Assembly (NCBI GenBank): GCA_015067525.1
Contig: SVMH01000020.1
Span: 1-33,511, forward strand
From: Oscillospiraceae bacterium
Lineage (GTDB): Bacteria; Bacillota; Clostridia; Oscillospirales; Oscillospiraceae
DNA length: 33,511 nt
Direction: 5' to 3'
Shown here: positions 1 to 7,666 of the stretch, one piece after another
Layout: the number at the start of each line of letters is the position of its first letter
Numbering within the stretch: position 1 is the stretch's first letter
Translations under genes and position numbers: made by a program
Notes under the pieces: generated by a model
What the model was told of the DNA's origin: nothing
The model's database searches: none
Seen by the model: only the letters and a program-made list of their open reading frames with translations

Positions 1-125
1 CCGAGGGCGCTTACAAGGTCGCAGTGAAGGCCGTTGATAAGGCCGCCGCCAAGGGCCTGCTGCACAAGAACAATGCAGCTCACAAGAAGAGCGCTATGAC
101 TCTGAAGCTGAACAACATTGGCTAA
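1..125 (+). CDS. rpsT: 30S ribosomal protein S20, C-terminal part (5' end outside window)
   Basis: The first 40 codons visible, ending in TAA at 123-125, encode a Lys/Ala-rich tail (AVDKAAAKGLLHKNNAAHKKS) typical of the C-terminus of bacterial S20. S20 is a primary binder of 16S rRNA in the small subunit. The start lies upstream of the window. A strong terminator follows within 25 bases, so this is probably a monocistronic unit or the last gene of one. Identification rests on the short conserved tail, which is quite characteristic. Confidence 0.88.
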   Translation, partial: EGAYKVAVKAVDKAAAKGLLHKNNAAHKKSAMTLKLNNIG

Positions 126-146
126 TTACCAAACCTATAAACCAGA

Positions 147-186
147 TTAAGGCACAATCCGAAAGGAATGTGCCTTAATTTTATTT
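147..186 (+). terminator. Rho-independent terminator of rpsT
   Basis: A perfect 10-bp stem (TTAAGGCACA / TGTGCCTTAA, 147-156 with 169-178), a 12-base loop and a T-rich tail follow the rpsT stop. Confidence 0.88.
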
Positions 187-203
187 CGGGAGGAGCGGAC
201 GGG

Positions 204-725
204 ATGGAATACATCGACATTTACACGGCGCAGCGCACGCTGACCGGCCGCACCGCGGTGCGGGGTACGGTGCTGGGTGACGGGGAATACCACCTGATCG
301 TGCATGCGGCCCTCTTCAACGCGGAGGGCAAGCTACTGATCCAGCGGCGCCAGCCCTTCAAGAAAGGCTGGCCCAATCTGTGGGATCTGACGGTGGGCGG
401 CGCAGTCAGCGCCGGTGAGACCAGTGCGCAGGCCATCGTGCGGGAGCTGGAGGAAGAATTGGGTCTTTGCTGGGATCTGCAGGGTGAGCCGCCCTGCATG
501 AGCCTGACCTTTGACCACGGATTTGACGACATTTACCTGCTGCGTGGCGAAGTGGATATCCGTGCGCTGCGGCTGCAGCGTGAAGAGGTGGCCGAGGCAA
601 AGTGGGCCACACAGGCAGAAGTGGCGCAGATGCTTTCGGACGGTACCTTTATCCCCTATCACGAGAGCCTGATCGCGCTCCTCTTTGCCATGCGGGAGAA
701 AATTGGCGGTCTGCGGGCGGAATAA
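204..725 (+). CDS. Nudix hydrolase (IPP isomerase/YfcD-like subgroup)
   Basis: A 173-residue protein with a complete Nudix box GX5EX7REUXEEXGU: G66, E72, R80-E81-L82, E84-E85 and G87-L88 in the numbering used here, so the metal-binding helix is intact. The sequence before the box (LLIQRRQ, then WPNLWDLTVGG) resembles the IPP-isomerase/YfcD-type Nudix subgroup, which handles nucleoside diphosphates linked to another group. The exact substrate cannot be read from the sequence. I chose ATG 204 because GGGAGGAG lies just upstream; the in-frame ATG at 168 falls inside the rpsT terminator. The gene ends 35 bases before the promoter of the next unit. No obvious promoter of its own was seen. Confidence 0.85.
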   Translation: MEYIDIYTAQRTLTGRTAVRGTVLGDGEYHLIVHAALFNAEGKLLIQRRQPFKKGWPNLWDLTVGGAVSAGETSAQAIVRELEEELGLCWDLQGEPPCMSLTFDHGFDDIYLLRGEVDIRALRLQREEVAEAKWATQAEVAQMLSDGTFIPYHESLIALLFAMREKIGGLRAE

Positions 726-760
726 GGTCGGTTTTGGCGCATTTTGCCGCGGATTACCCC

Positions 761-789
761 TTGACGGAGGGGAAAAAAGATGCTATTCT
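761..789 (+). promoter_or_regulatory. Sigma-A promoter of the glyS unit
   Basis: -35 TTGACG at 761-766, exactly 17 bases, then -10 TATTCT at 784-789. Transcription should start near 796 and run into the T-box leader. Confidence 0.78.
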
Positions 790-795
790 TTACGA

Positions 796-962
796 AGTGC
801 AAAGGCTGTGACCGGGGGTGGCGCCCCGCGAGCCGCGGGAGGAAATGCCCGCCGCAGAAGCCGCGTTAAGGCTTACGAGTGTGGACGCAAGTCCAAATTC
901 AGGTGGAACCACGGATCCATACGATTCGCCCTGAGCTGCAAGGCAGCTTGGGGCGTTTTTTA
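796..962 (+). promoter_or_regulatory. T-box leader (tRNA-Gly type) with short, atypical stem I region
   Basis: The T-box core CAGGTGGAACCACGG (900-914) is clear. In TGGA the variable base A would pair with discriminator U73 of tRNA-Gly, which agrees with glyS downstream. TCAGG (898-902) can pair with CCTGA (930-934) to form the antiterminator base, and CCTGA is also the 5' arm of the terminator at 927-955, so the two folds exclude each other. A small hairpin GGAC-GCAA-GTCC (883-894) could be stem III. The 5' part (796-880) is only about 85 bases, very G+C-rich, and I could not find the usual AGTA, AGAGA and GNTG stem I motifs or a convincing Gly specifier. The leader controls the nucleotidyltransferase and glyS genes. 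Confidence 0.75.
927..962 (+). terminator. T-box attenuator terminator
   Basis: A 13-bp stem with two G-T wobbles (927-939 with 943-955), an AAG loop and TTTTTT form a strong intrinsic terminator between the T-box sequence and the first gene. Its 5' arm contains the antiterminator strand. Confidence 0.9.
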
Positions 963-977
963 TTTGGGGAGGAGCCT

Positions 978-1451
978 ATGGAAGAAAAACAGAAGAAACT
1001 GCGTGTGCTGGCCAAGCTGGCGGCCGACCTGAACGAGAGCGATATTCTCTGGGCGGTGGGCGCCTCGGCCATGCTGTTTTTGCGCCGGATCGTCACCGAT
1101 TTCCGCGACATCGACCTGATGGTGTGCGAGGAGGACATCGAGGTGGCCAAGGAGATCCTGTTGCGCCACGGCACGCTGCTGCCGGCGGCGGAGGATGACC
1201 GGTTCGGCAGCCACCATTTCCTGCAGTTCAGCGTGGACGGCGTGGAGATCGACCTGATCGCCGGCTTCGTGGTGAACGCGGCGGACGGACAGCACGTGTG
1301 CCCGCTGCAGGTGGAGGAAGTGGACGCCTGCGTGGACGTGTTTGACGAGGCGGTTTCGCTGCACGCGCTGAAGGTTTGGTATGAATACTACACCTGGATG
1401 GGACGGACCGAACGGGTGAAGCAGATCGAAGAATTTCTGGGTATCAAATAA
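978..1451 (+). CDS. Nucleotidyltransferase-fold protein in the glyS T-box operon
   Basis: A 157-residue protein with the signature of minimal Pol-beta-type nucleotidyltransferases: GAS at 28-30, DID (D44, D46) and a third acidic residue D92 in VEIDLIAGF, so the metal-binding triad looks complete. The N-terminal helix and the C-terminal helical tail (residues about 128-157) are short, with no fused domain. ATG 978 is preceded by GGGGAGGAG; a longer reading from 879 would run through the T-box leader and is rejected. It is the first gene after the Gly T-box and is separated from glyS by 25 bases, so both should rise when tRNA-Gly is uncharged. The substrate is unknown. Relatives include antitoxin/toxin-type and antibiotic-modifying nucleotidyltransferases, but nothing here decides between them; the location suggests a link to glycine tRNA or amino-acid stress (inference). 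Confidence 0.75.
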   Translation: MEEKQKKLRVLAKLAADLNESDILWAVGASAMLFLRRIVTDFRDIDLMVCEEDIEVAKEILLRHGTLLPAAEDDRFGSHHFLQFSVDGVEIDLIAGFVVNAADGQHVCPLQVEEVDACVDVFDEAVSLHALKVWYEYYTWMGRTERVKQIEEFLGIK

Positions 1452-1476
1452 ATTGAGATAAAAGGAGACACACATC

Positions 1477-2901
1477 ATGATGAAAAACACCGAAAAGACG
1501 ATGGAAAAGATCGTCGCTCTTTGCAAGAACCGCGGCTTTATCTTCGCCGGCTCCGAGATCTACGGCGGTCTGGCCAACACGTGGGACTACGGCCCTCTGG
1601 GTGTTGAGTTGAAGAACAACGTGAAGAAGGCCTGGTGGAAGAAGTTCGTGCAGGAGAACCCCTACAACGTGGGTCAGGACAGCGCCATCCTCATGAACCC
1701 CCAGACTTGGGTGGCTTCCGGCCATCTGGGCGGCTTCAGCGATCCTCTGATGGACTGCAAGGAGTGCAAGGAGCGCTTCCGCGCCGACAAGGTGATCGAA
1801 GACTGGTGCGCCGCCAACGGCTTCACCCTGCCCAAGCCCATTGACGCCTTCTCCCAGCAGGAGATGGCCGACTTCGTGGCCGAGCATCAAATCGCCTGCC
1901 CCAGCTGCGGCAAGCACAACTGGACCGACATCCGTCAGTTCAACCTGATGTTCAAGACCTTCCAGGGTGTCACCGAGGACGCCAAGAACACCGTGTATCT
2001 GCGTCCCGAGACCGCACAGGGCATCTTCGTCAACTTCAACAACGTCCAGCGCACCACCCGCCGCAAGCTGCCCTTCGGCGTGTGCCAGATCGGTAAGTCC
2101 TTCCGCAACGAGATCACTCCCGGTAACTTCACCTTCCGTACCCGTGAGTTCGAGCAGATGGAGCTGGAGTTCTTCTGCAAGCCCGGTACCGATCTGGAGT
2201 GGTTCCAGTACTGGCGCAACTTCTGCCATGACTGGCTGCTGGGCCTGAACATGGCCGACGAGAACCTGCGCCTGCGCGACCACGATCCCGAGGAGCTGTG
2301 CTTCTACTCCAAGGCTACCACCGACTTCGAGTTTATGTTCCCCTTCGGCTGGGGCGAGCTGTGGGGCGTGGCCGACCGTACCGACTACGACCTGACCCAG
2401 CACCAGAACACCTCCGGCGTGGACATGACCTACTTCGATCCCGAGACCAACGAGCACTACATCCCCTACGTCGTCGAGCCCTCCCTGGGTGCTGACCGCG
2501 TGGTGCTGGCCTTCCTGGTGGAAGCCTACGACGAGGAGATGGTGGACGAGGCCAAGGGCGACAAGCGCGTGGTCATGCACTTCCACCCCGCGCTGGCTCC
2601 CTTCAAGGCCGCTGTGCTGCCCCTGAGCAAGAAGCTCAGCGAGAAGGCCCGCGAGGTCTACGCAGATCTTGCCAAGGAGTGGATGATCGACTTCGACGAG
2701 ACCGGTTCCATCGGCAAGCGCTATCGCCGCGAAGATGAGATCGGCACCCCCTTCTGCATCACTGTGGACTTCGACACCGTGGGCGACGCCGAGAAGGAAG
2801 GCGACAACTGCGTCACCGTCCGTGAGCGCGACACCATGGAGCAGGTGAGAATCCCGATTTCCGAGCTGAAGAGCTATCTGCGCGAGAAGCTGGCTTACTA
2901 A
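1477..2901 (+). CDS. glyS: Glycyl-tRNA synthetase (alpha2 type)
   Basis: A 474-residue class II synthetase that charges tRNA-Gly with glycine. This is the homodimeric type (sometimes called glyQS or GRS1-like), not the alpha2beta2 GlyQ/GlyS pair. Motif 1 region follows the N-terminal GSEIYGG...WDYGPLG; a four-Cys zinc site is visible (C94, C97, C141, C144); motif 2 is FRNEITP with R210 and the following [14 protein letters not shown]; motif 3 is [13 protein letters not shown] with R341. The C-terminal ~100 residues are the anticodon-binding domain. ATG 1477 has AAAGGAG nine bases upstream. Codon usage is strongly biased, as expected for a highly expressed gene. It shares the T-box leader with the nucleotidyltransferase gene and ends at a strong terminator. 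Confidence 0.96.
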   Translation: MMKNTEKTMEKIVALCKNRGFIFAGSEIYGGLANTWDYGPLGVELKNNVKKAWWKKFVQENPYNVGQDSAILMNPQTWVASGHLGGFSDPLMDCKECKERFRADKVIEDWCAANGFTLPKPIDAFSQQEMADFVAEHQIACPSCGKHNWTDIRQFNLMFKTFQGVTEDAKNTVYLRPETAQGIFVNFNNVQRTTRRKLPFGVCQIGKSFRNEITPGNFTFRTREFEQMELEFFCKPGTDLEWFQYWRNFCHDWLLGLNMADENLRLRDHDPEELCFYSKATTDFEFMFPFGWGELWGVADRTDYDLTQHQNTSGVDMTYFDPETNEHYIPYVVEPSLGADRVVLAFLVEAYDEEMVDEAKGDKRVVMHFHPALAPFKAAVLPLSKKLSEKAREVYADLAKEWMIDFDETGSIGKRYRREDEIGTPFCITVDFDTVGDAEKEGDNCVTVRERDTMEQVRIPISELKSYLREKLAY

Positions 2902-2909
2902 GCATTACA

Positions 2910-2946
2910 AAAAGAGAACGCCGAAAATTTTCGGCGTTCTCTTTTG
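2910..2946 (+). terminator. Terminator of glyS
   Basis: An almost loop-free perfect inverted repeat of 18 bp per arm (2910-2927 / 2928-2945), rich in A at the start and ending CTCTTTT. Confidence 0.9.
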
Positions 2947-2951
2947 CTGTA

Positions 2952-2979
2952 TTGACTTTAATTATGCGGTTGCTATAAT
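2952..2979 (+). promoter_or_regulatory. Sigma-A promoter of the SGNH lipoprotein genes
   Basis: -35 TTGACT at 2952-2957, 16-base spacer, perfect -10 TATAAT at 2974-2979, with TGC directly before it (extended -10). It lies about 55 bases before the first lipoprotein gene. Confidence 0.85.
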
Positions 2980-3034
2980 AAAGGTAAGCAATTTTTTGCT
3001 GATTTATGCAAAAGAAAAGGAGCGGGAGAACGAT

Positions 3035-4120
3035 ATGAAAAAGATGCACATCCGCTGGATCGCAGCGCTGCTGACGCTGATTCTGGTGCTGCCGCTGGCC
3101 GGCTGCGGCGAAAAGGTACAGGATCCCAAGACGCTGCTGGAGGGTAAGAAGATCTCTGTCATCGGTGACAGTATTTCCACCTATGACGGTGTCTGCAATG
3201 ACCCCATGGTGAACCCCACCCTGCGCAACAACACGTTCTACTATAGAAAAGGCTACTTTAACATGGAGATCAAGGACACATGGTGGCAGCAGACGGCTGA
3301 TGCACTGGGTGCCGAGATCCTGGTGAATAACTCCTGGTCCGGCAGCTGCACGCTGCTGCCCAAGAAGGGCATCGGCTCTGAGGCCTACGGTGACCGCAGC
3401 GTGAACCTGCACAACCGCGACGGCGTGGAGCCGGATATCATTGCTGTGTATATGGGCACCAATGACTTCAACTCCGCCAGCACCATGTACGGCAACCCCA
3501 ACCAGATCGACTACGACAATCTGGTGGCGGCCGACGGCTCTTTCCAGAAGCCCGAGACCTTCTGTGAGGCCTATGCCCTGATGCTGGCCCGCATGAAGCA
3601 CCGCTATCCCAATGCGGAGATCTACTGCATGACGGTTCTGGAGCGCAACGACAACAAGGACGCCAGCCGTATGGACTTTTTCAACGGCTTCATCAAGGCC
3701 ATTGCCGAGAAGAGCGGCGCCTATGTGGTGAACCTGTATGAGGACAGCGGCATTGACGCCACCAAGCTGTCCACCTCCGTGCATATTGCCGACGCAACGC
3801 TGCATCCCAGCAATTACGGCATGGATGCCATTACCGGCTGTCTGGTGTCTGCCATTCTGGAGAACAGCGCCTACATCCCCGATGACTTTGAAACCTGCGA
3901 TGTGGACTATAAGCTGAACAACGTGATCGTCACGGAAGGCACCACGCAGGTAGTTCCCAAGGGCCAGCCCTTCACCTGCAGCCTGTTTGCCGGACGCAAC
4001 GTGCAGATGGTGATCGAGGTCAGCATGGACGGCAAGGACATCACCGACAAGTGCCTGAAAGACGGCATCATCACCATTGAAAAGGTGACCGGTGACATCA
4101 AGATCAAGGCAGAAGCGTAA
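3035..4120 (+). CDS. SGNH/GDSL-type hydrolase lipoprotein, copy 1
   Basis: A 361-residue exported lipoprotein. The signal peptide (K2-K3, hydrophobic 8-20) ends in the lipobox LAGC with lipidated Cys24. The SGNH hydrolase domain (about 38-285) shows block I GDSIS (nucleophile S46), a block II Gly in NNSWSG (98-103), block III GTND (N143), and block V LHPS (H257). The Asp of the usual DxxH motif is displaced: D253 lies four residues before H257 and Ala occupies the -3 place. A small beta-rich domain follows (about 290-361), ending in a VTGDIKIKAEA pattern found in many surface proteins. The likely role is an esterase or deacetylase acting on cell-surface or dietary glycans; the substrate is unknown. 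ATG 3035 has AAAAGGAG upstream; the in-frame ATG at 2996 lacks one. Confidence 0.85.
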   Translation: MKKMHIRWIAALLTLILVLPLAGCGEKVQDPKTLLEGKKISVIGDSISTYDGVCNDPMVNPTLRNNTFYYRKGYFNMEIKDTWWQQTADALGAEILVNNSWSGSCTLLPKKGIGSEAYGDRSVNLHNRDGVEPDIIAVYMGTNDFNSASTMYGNPNQIDYDNLVAADGSFQKPETFCEAYALMLARMKHRYPNAEIYCMTVLERNDNKDASRMDFFNGFIKAIAEKSGAYVVNLYEDSGIDATKLSTSVHIADATLHPSNYGMDAITGCLVSAILENSAYIPDDFETCDVDYKLNNVIVTEGTTQVVPKGQPFTCSLFAGRNVQMVIEVSMDGKDITDKCLKDGIITIEKVTGDIKIKAEA

Positions 4121-4128
4121 AACAACCG

Positions 4129-4163
4129 AAAACGGCCGGTGCGTGCTGCGTCGGCCGTTTTTT
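4129..4163 (+). terminator. Terminator between the two SGNH lipoprotein genes
   Basis: Stem AAAACGGCCG (4129-4138) with CGGCCGTTTT (4152-4161), 13-base loop, T-run. No clear promoter follows before the next gene, so copy 2 may depend on read-through. Confidence 0.85.
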
Positions 4164-4188
4164 CACAGAAAGGAAAAGGAGAGGGAAT

Positions 4189-5292
4189 ATGAAAAAGACC
4201 GTTCGTCAATGGCTGTGCGCCGTGATGGCGCTGGTCATGGTGCTGACACTGGCTGGCTGCGGTGAGCCGGCTGCAAAAGAGCCGGAGGTGGAGCCCTATG
4301 ACATGGCTACCCTGCTGGACGGCAAGCTGATCTCCGTGATGGGTGACAGTATTTCCACCTTCGACACGGTGAACAACAATCCCGCCATCAACCCCACGCT
4401 GGCAGAGCACACCTATTATTACCACGAGGGCCGCTATGACATGACCCGCAGCGACACCTGGTGGCAGCAGACGGCAGACCTGCTGGGCGCCGAGATCCTG
4501 GTGAACAACTCCTGGTCCGGCAGCTGCACGCTATTTTCCAACAAGGGCCCCGATTCGGAGGCTTACGGTATCCGTTCGGAGAACCTGCACGATGTCAATG
4601 GCCGTGAGCCCGATATCGTGGCGATCTTCATGGGAACCAATGACTTCACGACTGTGGAAGGCGGCGACGCCTGCGGCAAGCCGGAAGACGTGGACTACAG
4701 CAATCTTCTCAATGAGACGCCGGACACCTTCTGCGAGGCCTACGCCCTGATGCTGACCAAGATCAAGAACCGCTATCCCAACGCCGAGATTTACTGCCTC
4801 AATATTCTGGACCGCAAGAGCCTGTTGGGAGACAAGACGCAGATCGACATTTTTAACAATTGTATTGAAGCCGTTGCGGAAAAGAATGGCGCTTATCTGG
4901 TGGATATCTACCGTGAGAGCGGCATCACGGCCGACAGCACATCCTGCGCAACATATATTGCCGACGATGTGCTGCATCCCAGCGCAGCCGGTATGGATGC
5001 CATTACCAACTGCCTGATTTCCGCTATCTACGAGAACAGCAAGTATATCCCCGAGGACTTCCAGACCTGCAGCGTGACCTATGACCTGAAGAAGGTCATC
5101 GTCATGGAAGGCACGCCTGAGCTGGTGCAGAAGGGCGCTTCCTTCAGCTGCACCATGTATGACGGACTTTCTACCGCCGGTGTGGATATCACGGTGACCA
5201 TGGGCGGCAAGGATATCACCGAGCAGTGCGTGAACAAGGGCAAGGTCTCCATCGAAAAGGTGACCGGTGACCTGGTGATCACGGCGGAATAA
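4189..5292 (+). CDS. SGNH/GDSL-type hydrolase lipoprotein, copy 2
   Basis: A 367-residue paralogue of the upstream gene with the same layout: signal peptide with lipobox LAGC (Cys24), a short acidic Pro-rich linker (25-40), SGNH domain with GDSIS (S54), NNSWSG, GTND (N151) and DDVLHPS (D260 and H263, so the DxxH dyad is canonical here), and a C-terminal beta domain ending KVTGDLVITAE. ATG 4189 follows AAAAGGAGAGG. It is a tandem duplication: long identical stretches such as DTWWQQTAD and AEILVNNSWSGSCT are shared, while the linker and loop regions differ. The two products would sit on the outer face of the membrane with related substrates. Confidence 0.87.
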   Translation: MKKTVRQWLCAVMALVMVLTLAGCGEPAAKEPEVEPYDMATLLDGKLISVMGDSISTFDTVNNNPAINPTLAEHTYYYHEGRYDMTRSDTWWQQTADLLGAEILVNNSWSGSCTLFSNKGPDSEAYGIRSENLHDVNGREPDIVAIFMGTNDFTTVEGGDACGKPEDVDYSNLLNETPDTFCEAYALMLTKIKNRYPNAEIYCLNILDRKSLLGDKTQIDIFNNCIEAVAEKNGAYLVDIYRESGITADSTSCATYIADDVLHPSAAGMDAITNCLISAIYENSKYIPEDFQTCSVTYDLKKVIVMEGTPELVQKGASFSCTMYDGLSTAGVDITVTMGGKDITEQCVNKGKVSIEKVTGDLVITAE

Positions 5293-5304
5293 CATTTGAA
5301 AAAG

Positions 5305-5337
5305 AAACGTCCGGCGCAGCTGCGCCGGACGTTTTTT
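5305..5337. terminator. Bidirectional terminator between convergent genes
   Basis: A perfect 15-bp inverted repeat (5305-5319 / 5320-5334) followed by T-runs on both strands. It ends the SGNH lipoprotein unit and the minus-strand YgjV-like gene. Confidence 0.9.
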
Positions 5338-5860
5338 ATGCGTTTTTCTTCTCGCGGCGAAAGCGGAGGATGCCCGCTGCCGAAGAGACAATGGAAAGGG
5401 CCTCGTTGGCGATGCCGCCCAGGGAAAAGACAAAAATATTGTAAAGCAGCACCAGCGAGGAGGTGCCCAGAATGCTCTTGCGCAGCAGCTGGGGATCGCC
5501 GAAGGAGAGGAAAACGGTGTTGGCGGCCAGTGCCACGATGATGAGCACAGAAACCGGCCCCTGCCAGGAGAGGATGCCCAGCACCACCATGGCAAGCGCC
5601 AGCGCCAGCGCGGTGAGGGTGTGTGCCTTGCCGCTGTCCTTCTGGAAATAGAAGACCACGTTGCGGATGATGCACACGACATTCAGCGCGAAACCGGAGG
5701 CGGCGCCGAGAAAGAGATAGGCAAGGCAGGTGCAGGTGGTGGCGGCCGTCTGGACCAGAAGAAGGGATTTTTTCGTGTTCATCTGGTAGGAGATGACGGT
5801 GATGACGGTGGCCAGAATGCCCAGAGCCTGACCGATGATCTGTTGTGTCTGGGGCATCAT
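5336..5860 (-). CDS. YgjV-family inner membrane protein
   Basis: A 174-residue, very hydrophobic protein with about six membrane segments. The sequence around residues 8-40 (QIIGQALGILATVITVISYQMNTKK) and the short loop with RNVVFYFQKD fit the YgjV/Imp-YgjV family, whose biochemical function is unknown. Two adjacent ATGs (5860 and 5857) are possible starts; GGAGG precedes both. The first overlaps the stop of the MATE gene as ATGA, so translation is likely coupled. The shared operon suggests a role alongside the transporter (inference). It ends at the bidirectional terminator. Confidence 0.78.
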   Translation of the reverse strand: MMPQTQQIIGQALGILATVITVISYQMNTKKSLLLVQTAATTCTCLAYLFLGAASGFALNVVCIIRNVVFYFQKDSGKAHTLTALALALAMVVLGILSWQGPVSVLIIVALAANTVFLSFGDPQLLRKSILGTSSLVLLYNIFVFSLGGIANEALSIVSSAAGILRFRREKKNA

Positions 5861-7242
5861 TCGTCCTCCGCAGGCGTTTCGCCGTTCTCGGGCAGGTGGC
5901 TGAGGATGCGGCGGTGCAGCCGGAAGTAACACACCAGCGTGACCGCCAGCGAGACGATTTCGGCGATGGGATAAGACCACCAGACCAGATCGCTGTTGCC
6001 GGTATTTTGCCCGATCAGCGCCAGCACGAAGGCGGCGGGGATCAGGAAGATGAGCTGGCGGATGAAGGAGACGACCATGGAATAGACGGACTTGCCGGTG
6101 GCCTGGAAAGCGCCGCCCATGGCGATGCAGATGGCGGCGATGGGGAAGCTGAGGGAGATAATGCGCAGGGCGGGCACGCCCACGGCGATCATGGTCTCAT
6201 TGGCGTCAAAGAGACGCAGCAGCGGCTGGGGCATCGTCTGGAAGATGAGCATGCCAGCGGTCATGATGGCCAGGGCATAGAGGGCAACGCGCTTGATGCA
6301 CTCGGTCATGCGGGCACGCTTGCGGGCGCCGAAGTTGTAGGCCAGAATGGACACGGAGCCGTTGTTCAGGCCGAAAACGGGCATGAAGATAAAGCTGTTG
6401 AGCTTGAAGTAGACGCCGAACACGGTGGCGGCCGTCTCCTTGGCGGCGTGGTAGGTGATGAGGATCTTGTTCATCAGGAAGGTCATCACCGAGCCGATGG
6501 CCATCATGATCACGGAGGGGATACCGATGGCGTAAATACCGCCGATGATGTGGCCGTTGGGACGGAAGCCGCGGAAGTTGAGGTGGATATCCTTATTGTA
6601 TTTGTGGTTGAGGAAGATGGCGAGAATCGCACCGCAGACCTGGCCGACAACAGTAGCCCAGGCGGCGCCGGCCACACCCAGATCCAGCACGAAGATGAAG
6701 ATGGGGTCGAGGATGATGTTGATGATGGCGCCGGTGCCCTGGGTCAGCATGCTGAGGATGCTGCGGCCGGTAGCCTGCAGGAGGCGCTCAAAGGTGATCT
6801 GGACAAAGACGCCCATGGAACAGCAGCCCACGATATAGAGATAGGCGTTACCCATGTCGATGATGGGCTGTACCTTGGTCTGGGCGGAGAAGAAGGTGTT
6901 GGAGAACAGCGCCACCAGCACGCAGCAGGCCAGAGAGCTGGCCACCGCCAGAAACAGGCCGTTGCAGGCCACGTCGTTGGCGCGCTTGCGGTTGCCGGCA
7001 CCCAGAGCGTGACCCAGCAGAGCGTTGATACCCACGGCGGTGCCGGAGGCCAGAGAGATCATCAGCTGCTGGGCGGGGAAGGCCAGGGACACGGCGGTGA
7101 GCGCCTGCTCGCTGATTTGGGAGACGAAGATGCTGTCCACAATGTTGTACAAAGCCTGCACCAGCATGGAGGCGATGATGGGCAGCGACATATTCCAGAT
7201 GAGTTTGTTAATAGGCATGACGCCCAGTTTGTTTTCCTTCAT
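5857..7242 (-). CDS. MATE-family multidrug/Na+ antiporter
   Basis: About 461 residues with roughly 12 membrane segments arranged as two related halves. Recognisable elements are PIIASMLVQALYNIVDSIFVSQ in the first helix pair and GINALLGHALGAGNRKRA, both typical of the MATE branch near MepA/NorM and DinF-like proteins, which export cationic drugs or metabolites using a Na+ or H+ gradient. I take ATG 7242 (M-K-E-N-K) as the start because AAAGGA lies eight bases before it; the in-frame ATG at 7251 sits directly on that ribosome binding site. It overlaps the YgjV-like gene by the ATGA arrangement. Substrate unknown. Confidence 0.9.
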   Translation of the reverse strand: MKENKLGVMPINKLIWNMSLPIIASMLVQALYNIVDSIFVSQISEQALTAVSLAFPAQQLMISLASGTAVGINALLGHALGAGNRKRANDVACNGLFLAVASSLACCVLVALFSNTFFSAQTKVQPIIDMGNAYLYIVGCCSMGVFVQITFERLLQATGRSILSMLTQGTGAIINIILDPIFIFVLDLGVAGAAWATVVGQVCGAILAIFLNHKYNKDIHLNFRGFRPNGHIIGGIYAIGIPSVIMMAIGSVMTFLMNKILITYHAAKETAATVFGVYFKLNSFIFMPVFGLNNGSVSILAYNFGARKRARMTECIKRVALYALAIMTAGMLIFQTMPQPLLRLFDANETMIAVGVPALRIISLSFPIAAICIAMGGAFQATGKSVYSMVVSFIRQLIFLIPAAFVLALIGQNTGNSDLVWWSYPIAEIVSLAVTLVCYFRLHRRILSHLPENGETPAEDE

Positions 7243-7278
7243 ATATATCATCCTTTACGGCAAAAATACAACCTTACC

Positions 7279-7287
7279 AGTATAGCA
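7279..7287 (-). promoter_or_regulatory. Candidate extended -10 promoter of the MATE gene
   Basis: On the minus strand TGC-TATACT (7287 to 7279) lies about 37 bases before the start codon. The -35 region is only T-rich (the tail of the preceding terminator), so the call rests on the extended -10. Confidence 0.45.
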
Positions 7288-7289
7288 CA

Positions 7290-7338
7290 GGAAAATAAAA
7301 AAAGAAACCCCAAAAAGTATAGTTTGGGGTTTCTTTTT
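7290..7338 (-). terminator. Terminator after the DUF1292 gene
   Basis: A 16-bp perfect stem (7299-7314 / 7323-7338) with an 8-base loop; on the minus strand it runs into a long T-rich tract. It separates the alaX-DUF1292 unit from the MATE gene. Confidence 0.88.
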
Positions 7339-7368
7339 GGTTTTTGCGAAAATAGTTGGCAGAAAAAA

Positions 7369-7653
7369 TTATTCCTCGCCGAAGCTTTCCATAAAGGCGT
7401 CGAACACGGCGTTGGTGATGGCCTCGTCAGAGACGAACTCCAGAGACTCGCCGTTGACGCTCTCCATGATGACAAGACCGACCTCGGCGCCGTCCTCGAT
7501 GTCTACGGGGCAGAGCACCGCAAATTCTCGGCCCTCATACTCCATCCAACTCAGGATCTGATGGGCCTCTTCGTTGCCGTCGTCATCGATCAGCATGATG
7601 GTGGGGACAGTCTCGTCCTCGGGGGTGGTGAATTCCAGTTCCAGATCGCTCAT
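7369..7653 (-). CDS. DUF1292 family small acidic protein
   Basis: A 94-residue, strongly acidic protein. The pattern TIMLIDDDGNEEAHQIL, then EFAVLCPVD and VMESVNGESLEFVSDEA matches the DUF1292 family, common in Firmicutes and of unknown function (often near alaS/ruvX/yrzL-type genes). ATG 7653 follows AAGGAGG at good spacing, 13 bases after the stop of the AlaX gene, so the two are one operon. A longer in-frame reading starting at 7749 would overlap the AlaX gene and has no ribosome binding site. Placement next to an alanyl-tRNA editing protein parallels the usual link of DUF1292 genes with alaS (established gene neighbourhood, function still open). Confidence 0.82.
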   Translation of the reverse strand: MSDLELEFTTPEDETVPTIMLIDDDGNEEAHQILSWMEYEGREFAVLCPVDIEDGAEVGLVIMESVNGESLEFVSDEAITNAVFDAFMESFGEE

Positions 7654-7666
7654 GATGAGTTCCTCC

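Noticed and set aside
857-862. GAA-GCC as Ala specifier of the first T-box
   Set aside because: The acceptor-pairing TGGA calls for U73, which fits Gly and not Ala, and the bases can pair in a local hairpin.
879-977. Longer start for the nucleotidyltransferase gene
   Set aside because: It would translate through the T-box and terminator; ATG 978 has an excellent ribosome binding site.
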